Shown in pieces: positions 6,856-8,245 of a stretch of 8,245 nucleotides of DNA. The DNA is from CAIWXH01 sp964555675. GTDB taxonomy: Bacteria > Chloroflexota > Chloroflexia > Chloroflexales > Chloroflexaceae. The stretch lies in NCBI GenBank assembly GCA_964555675.1, contig CAZKTU010000273.1, positions 1-8,245 of the forward strand. The letters run 5' to 3'. The notes beneath the pieces are model-generated. The model was not told the DNA's origin. It saw only the letters and a program-made list of their open reading frames with translations, and made no database searches. Made by a program: the position numbers and the translations under genes. Within the stretch, counting starts at the first letter, position 1; each line of letters begins with the position of its first letter.

Positions 6856-6862
6856 TGTTGGC

Positions 6863-7669
6863 ATGACATCGGCACAGCCCCAGAGGCAGATGGCGCTGAT
6901 CACCGGCGCATCGGGCGGCATTGGCGAGGCCCTGGCCCACGAGTTCGCCCGGGGCGGCTACGACCTGATTCTGGTGGCCCGCAGCGAGGCGAAGCTCCAG
7001 GCCCTGGCCGGCGAGCTGGCCGCGAAGCACGGCATCCAGGCCCGCGCCCTGGCCTACGACCTGGCCGACCCTGCCTCGCCCCGCCTGCTGAGCGAGCAGC
7101 TGACGGCTCTCGGGCTCGGCGTGGATGTCCTGGTGAATAACGCCGGCTTCGCGACCTACGGCCCCTTCGTCGAGCTCGAGCTCGACGGCGAGCTGCGCAT
7201 GCTACAGGTCAATATCGTCACCCTCACCCACCTCACCCGCCTGCTGCTGCCCGCCATGGTTAGCCGGGGGCGCGGGCGCGTGCTCAATGTCGCCTCGACG
7301 GCCGCCTTCATGCCCGGCCCGCTCATGGCCGTCTATTATGCCTCGAAGGCCTTCGTGCTCTCCTTCTCCGAGGCCCTGAACAACGAGCTGCAGGGCAGCG
7401 GCGTGACGGTGACGGCCCTCTGCCCCGGCCCGACCAGCACCGGCTTCCAGGCCCGCGCCCAGATGGAGCAGTCGCGCCTGGTCAGCGGGCGCCAGATCAT
7501 GGACGTCGCGACGGTGGCGCAGGCCGGCTACAAGGGCCTGCTGCGCGGGCGGCCCGTGGTGATCCCCGGCCTGATGAACCGCATCCAGACCCTGCTGCCG
7601 CGCCTGCTGCCCCGCTCGGCCGTGCCCCCGATTGTGCGTAACGCCCAGGAGCGCACGCACGCTGCGTAG
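6863..7669 (+). CDS. Short-chain dehydrogenase/reductase (SDR), NAD(P)-dependent
   Basis: The 268-residue product is a classical SDR that oxidises an alcohol or reduces a carbonyl with NAD(P)H in the cytoplasm. The Rossmann cofactor motif TGASGGIG is at residues 14-21, and the NNAG motif at 92-95. The catalytic tetrad is complete: Asn117, Ser145 (in VASTAAF), Tyr158 and Lys162. The arginine in VARSEAKL after the second strand favours NADP(H), by family knowledge. The sequence resembles the broad DltE/YqjQ-type SDR group with unassigned substrates, so no specific reaction is claimed. Its start follows a strong ribosome site. The promoter is near-consensus and carries two TGACC-N3-GGTCA operators, so the gene should be silent until a repressor is released. 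A separate promoter lies just 3' of the stop codon, so the DUF4260 gene need not depend on read-through. Confidence 0.95.
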   Translation: MTSAQPQRQMALITGASGGIGEALAHEFARGGYDLILVARSEAKLQALAGELAAKHGIQARALAYDLADPASPRLLSEQLTALGLGVDVLVNNAGFATYGPFVELELDGELRMLQVNIVTLTHLTRLLLPAMVSRGRGRVLNVASTAAFMPGPLMAVYYASKAFVLSFSEALNNELQGSGVTVTALCPGPTSTGFQARAQMEQSRLVSGRQIMDVATVAQAGYKGLLRGRPVVIPGLMNRIQTLLPRLLPRSAVPPIVRNAQERTHAA

Positions 7670-7683
7670 GACCGATTGACCCC

Positions 7684-7711
7684 TTGACAAATGGCCAAAG
7701 ACTAATATAAT
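7684..7711 (+). promoter_or_regulatory. Consensus sigma-70 promoter for DUF4260-tetR
   Basis: TTGACA (7684-7689) and TATAAT (7706-7711) are both perfect, with a 16-base spacer. Transcription should start near 7718, about 33 bases before the preferred GTG at 7751. This AT-rich island directly follows the dehydrogenase stop and makes the DUF4260 gene independently transcribed. Confidence 0.85.
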
Positions 7712-7727
7712 TAGCCTTGAAGGTTAA
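7702..7727. promoter_or_regulatory. Two overlapping palindromes at the -10 and start site, probable operator
   Basis: TTAGCCTTGAAGGTTAA (7711-7727) is a 17-bp near-perfect palindrome centred at 7719, with 7 of 8 pairs matching, and it covers the predicted transcription start. CTAAT-ATA-ATTAG (7702-7714) is a second inverted repeat over the -10; its AT-rich core may simply reflect the promoter. Placement ahead of an operon containing a TetR gene suggests autorepression. The site differs from the TGACC operators upstream. Confidence 0.6.
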
Positions 7728-7740
7728 TGATGTTAGTTTT

Positions 7741-7745
7741 GGAGG
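7741..7745 (+). promoter_or_regulatory. Shine-Dalgarno selecting GTG 7751
   Basis: GGAGG ends 5 bases before an in-frame GTG at 7751. The earlier ATG codons at 7727 and 7730 lie only about 10 bases after the predicted transcription start, inside the operator palindrome, which would leave them almost leaderless. Confidence 0.65.
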
Positions 7746-7750
7746 CCATC

Positions 7751-8149
7751 GTGCAGAACCCGACTATGACCGCAGGCCGTGTCCGGCAGCCCCTTTCGCT
7801 CAGTAGCGCTCTGCCCCGCCTCGAGGGGCTCGCCGTGCTCGGGGCCGCGGTCGCCATCTACGCCGCGCAGGGCTTCGGCTGGCCGCTCTTCGCCCTGCTG
7901 CTGCTGGCGCCCGACCTGGCCGCCCTGGGCTACCTGGCGGGCAGCCGGGTGGGCAACCTCAGCTACAACCTCGGCCACACCCTGGTCTTCCCCCTGGCCC
8001 TGGCCCTGGCGGCCGCCCTGACGGGGAACGCCCTGGGCCTGCAGCTCGCCCTGATCTGGCTGGCCCACATCGGCATGGACCGCGCCGTCGGCTACGGTTT
8101 CAAGTCGGGCGAGCTGCCCAGGCCGGCGCGGCCTGCGCGCGAGGCGTAG
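7751..8149 (+). CDS. DUF4260 family small membrane protein
   Basis: The 132-residue hydrophobic protein matches the DUF4260 pattern, a family with no established function. From GTG 7751, probable membrane helices are at about residues 24-39, 42-63, 76-92 and 94-107, with a short basic tail. The family-like motifs LRLEG-type start (PRLEGLAVL, 22-30), APDL (53-56), GYLAG (60-64), YNLGHT (72-77) and WLAHIGMDRAVGYGFK (103-118) are present. The paired His76 and His106 with Asp55 and Asp110 are conserved-looking polar residues within or near the membrane. A longer start at 7727 would add 8 residues but conflicts with the promoter. The gene has its own consensus promoter and lies 27 bases before a TetR-type gene, so the two probably form an operon in which the regulator controls the membrane protein and itself. 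Confidence 0.85.
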   Translation: MQNPTMTAGRVRQPLSLSSALPRLEGLAVLGAAVAIYAAQGFGWPLFALLLLAPDLAALGYLAGSRVGNLSYNLGHTLVFPLALALAAALTGNALGLQLALIWLAHIGMDRAVGYGFKSGELPRPARPAREA

Positions 8150-8176
8150 GCGCCGAGAGCGCGAAAGGCCGCCCCC

Positions 8177-8245
8177 ATGCCCTACCCCACCCAGACCAGC
8201 CGCGAGGCGATCACCGCGGCCGCCTACGCGCTCATCGAGCGCGAC
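8177..8245 (+). CDS. TetR/AcrR-type transcriptional regulator, N-terminal fragment (continues past window)
   Basis: Only 23 codons are inside the window. They read as the start of a TetR helix-turn-helix domain: after a short MPYPTQ lead, TSREAITAAAYALIERD matches the first helix of TetR_N, whose usual form is TREAILDAALELIERDG. The start ATG at 8177 follows AAAGG (8164-8168) by 8 bases. Proteins of this family are dimeric repressors that leave DNA when a small ligand binds the C-terminal domain. Its position 27 bases after the DUF4260 gene, downstream of two repressor-type promoters, makes it the best candidate for binding one or both operator sets. The assignment rests on one helix and is moderately firm. 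Confidence 0.7.
   Translation, partial: MPYPTQTSREAITAAAYALIERD

Noticed and set aside
6845..6862. Upstream in-frame ATG for the dehydrogenase
   Set aside because: The Shine-Dalgarno AGAGGAG lies downstream of it, correctly spaced for ATG 6863, and the SDR fold begins normally from 6863.
7727..7750. Earlier ATG codons for the DUF4260 gene
   Set aside because: They are about 10 bases from the predicted transcription start and inside the operator palindrome; GTG 7751 has a proper GGAGG.
1..8245. CRISPR arrays, tRNAs, insertion sequences, phage or toxin-antitoxin genes
   Set aside because: No spaced identical repeats, cloverleaf with CCA-type end, transposase motif or short paired toxin genes were seen on either strand.

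Overview
The window is about 70% GC and comes from a bacterial chromosome. It encodes five complete proteins and the first 23 codons of a sixth. The GC-rich coding, the large multi-PAS hybrid histidine kinase, the DUF4260 gene and the GC-rich palindrome at the left edge would suit a Chloroflexales-like Chloroflexota genome. That placement is an inference; nothing here is a taxonomic marker. There are no rRNA or tRNA genes, CRISPR arrays, transposases or phage genes, and no gene-free stretch exceeds 300 bases.

Left part (1-4362): a 261-base leader, carrying a palindromic repeat, a possible promoter with an operator-like dyad, and a strong Shine-Dalgarno, precedes a 1366-residue soluble hybrid histidine kinase. 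Its order is degenerate receiver, PAS, GAF, four PAS, HisKA, HATPase, receiver. The first receiver has lost its metal-binding acidic pair and conserved lysine; the last has a full active site. No output regulator is encoded alongside it.

Middle (4363-6064): after 124 bases with a hairpin and a short direct repeat comes an FGGY-family sugar kinase, probably gluconokinase-like. It has no ATG or GTG start in a plausible position. It converges on a minus-strand GNAT acetyltransferase, with a terminator-like hairpin between the two.

Right part (6065-8245): this is the most interesting section. The GNAT gene (minus) and a short-chain dehydrogenase gene (plus) are divergent. The AT-rich gap between them holds an almost perfect sigma-70 promoter for the dehydrogenase, a perfect minus-strand -10, and two copies of a TGACC-N3-GGTCA palindrome exactly 22 bp apart. 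Downstream, a second consensus promoter (TTGACA-16-TATAAT) with a different overlapping palindrome drives a small DUF4260 membrane-protein gene, followed after 27 bases by the start of a TetR-type regulator. This looks like a repressor-controlled stress or detoxification module (acetyltransferase, oxidoreductase, membrane protein, TetR sensor). The inducer and the wiring between regulator and operators are inferred.
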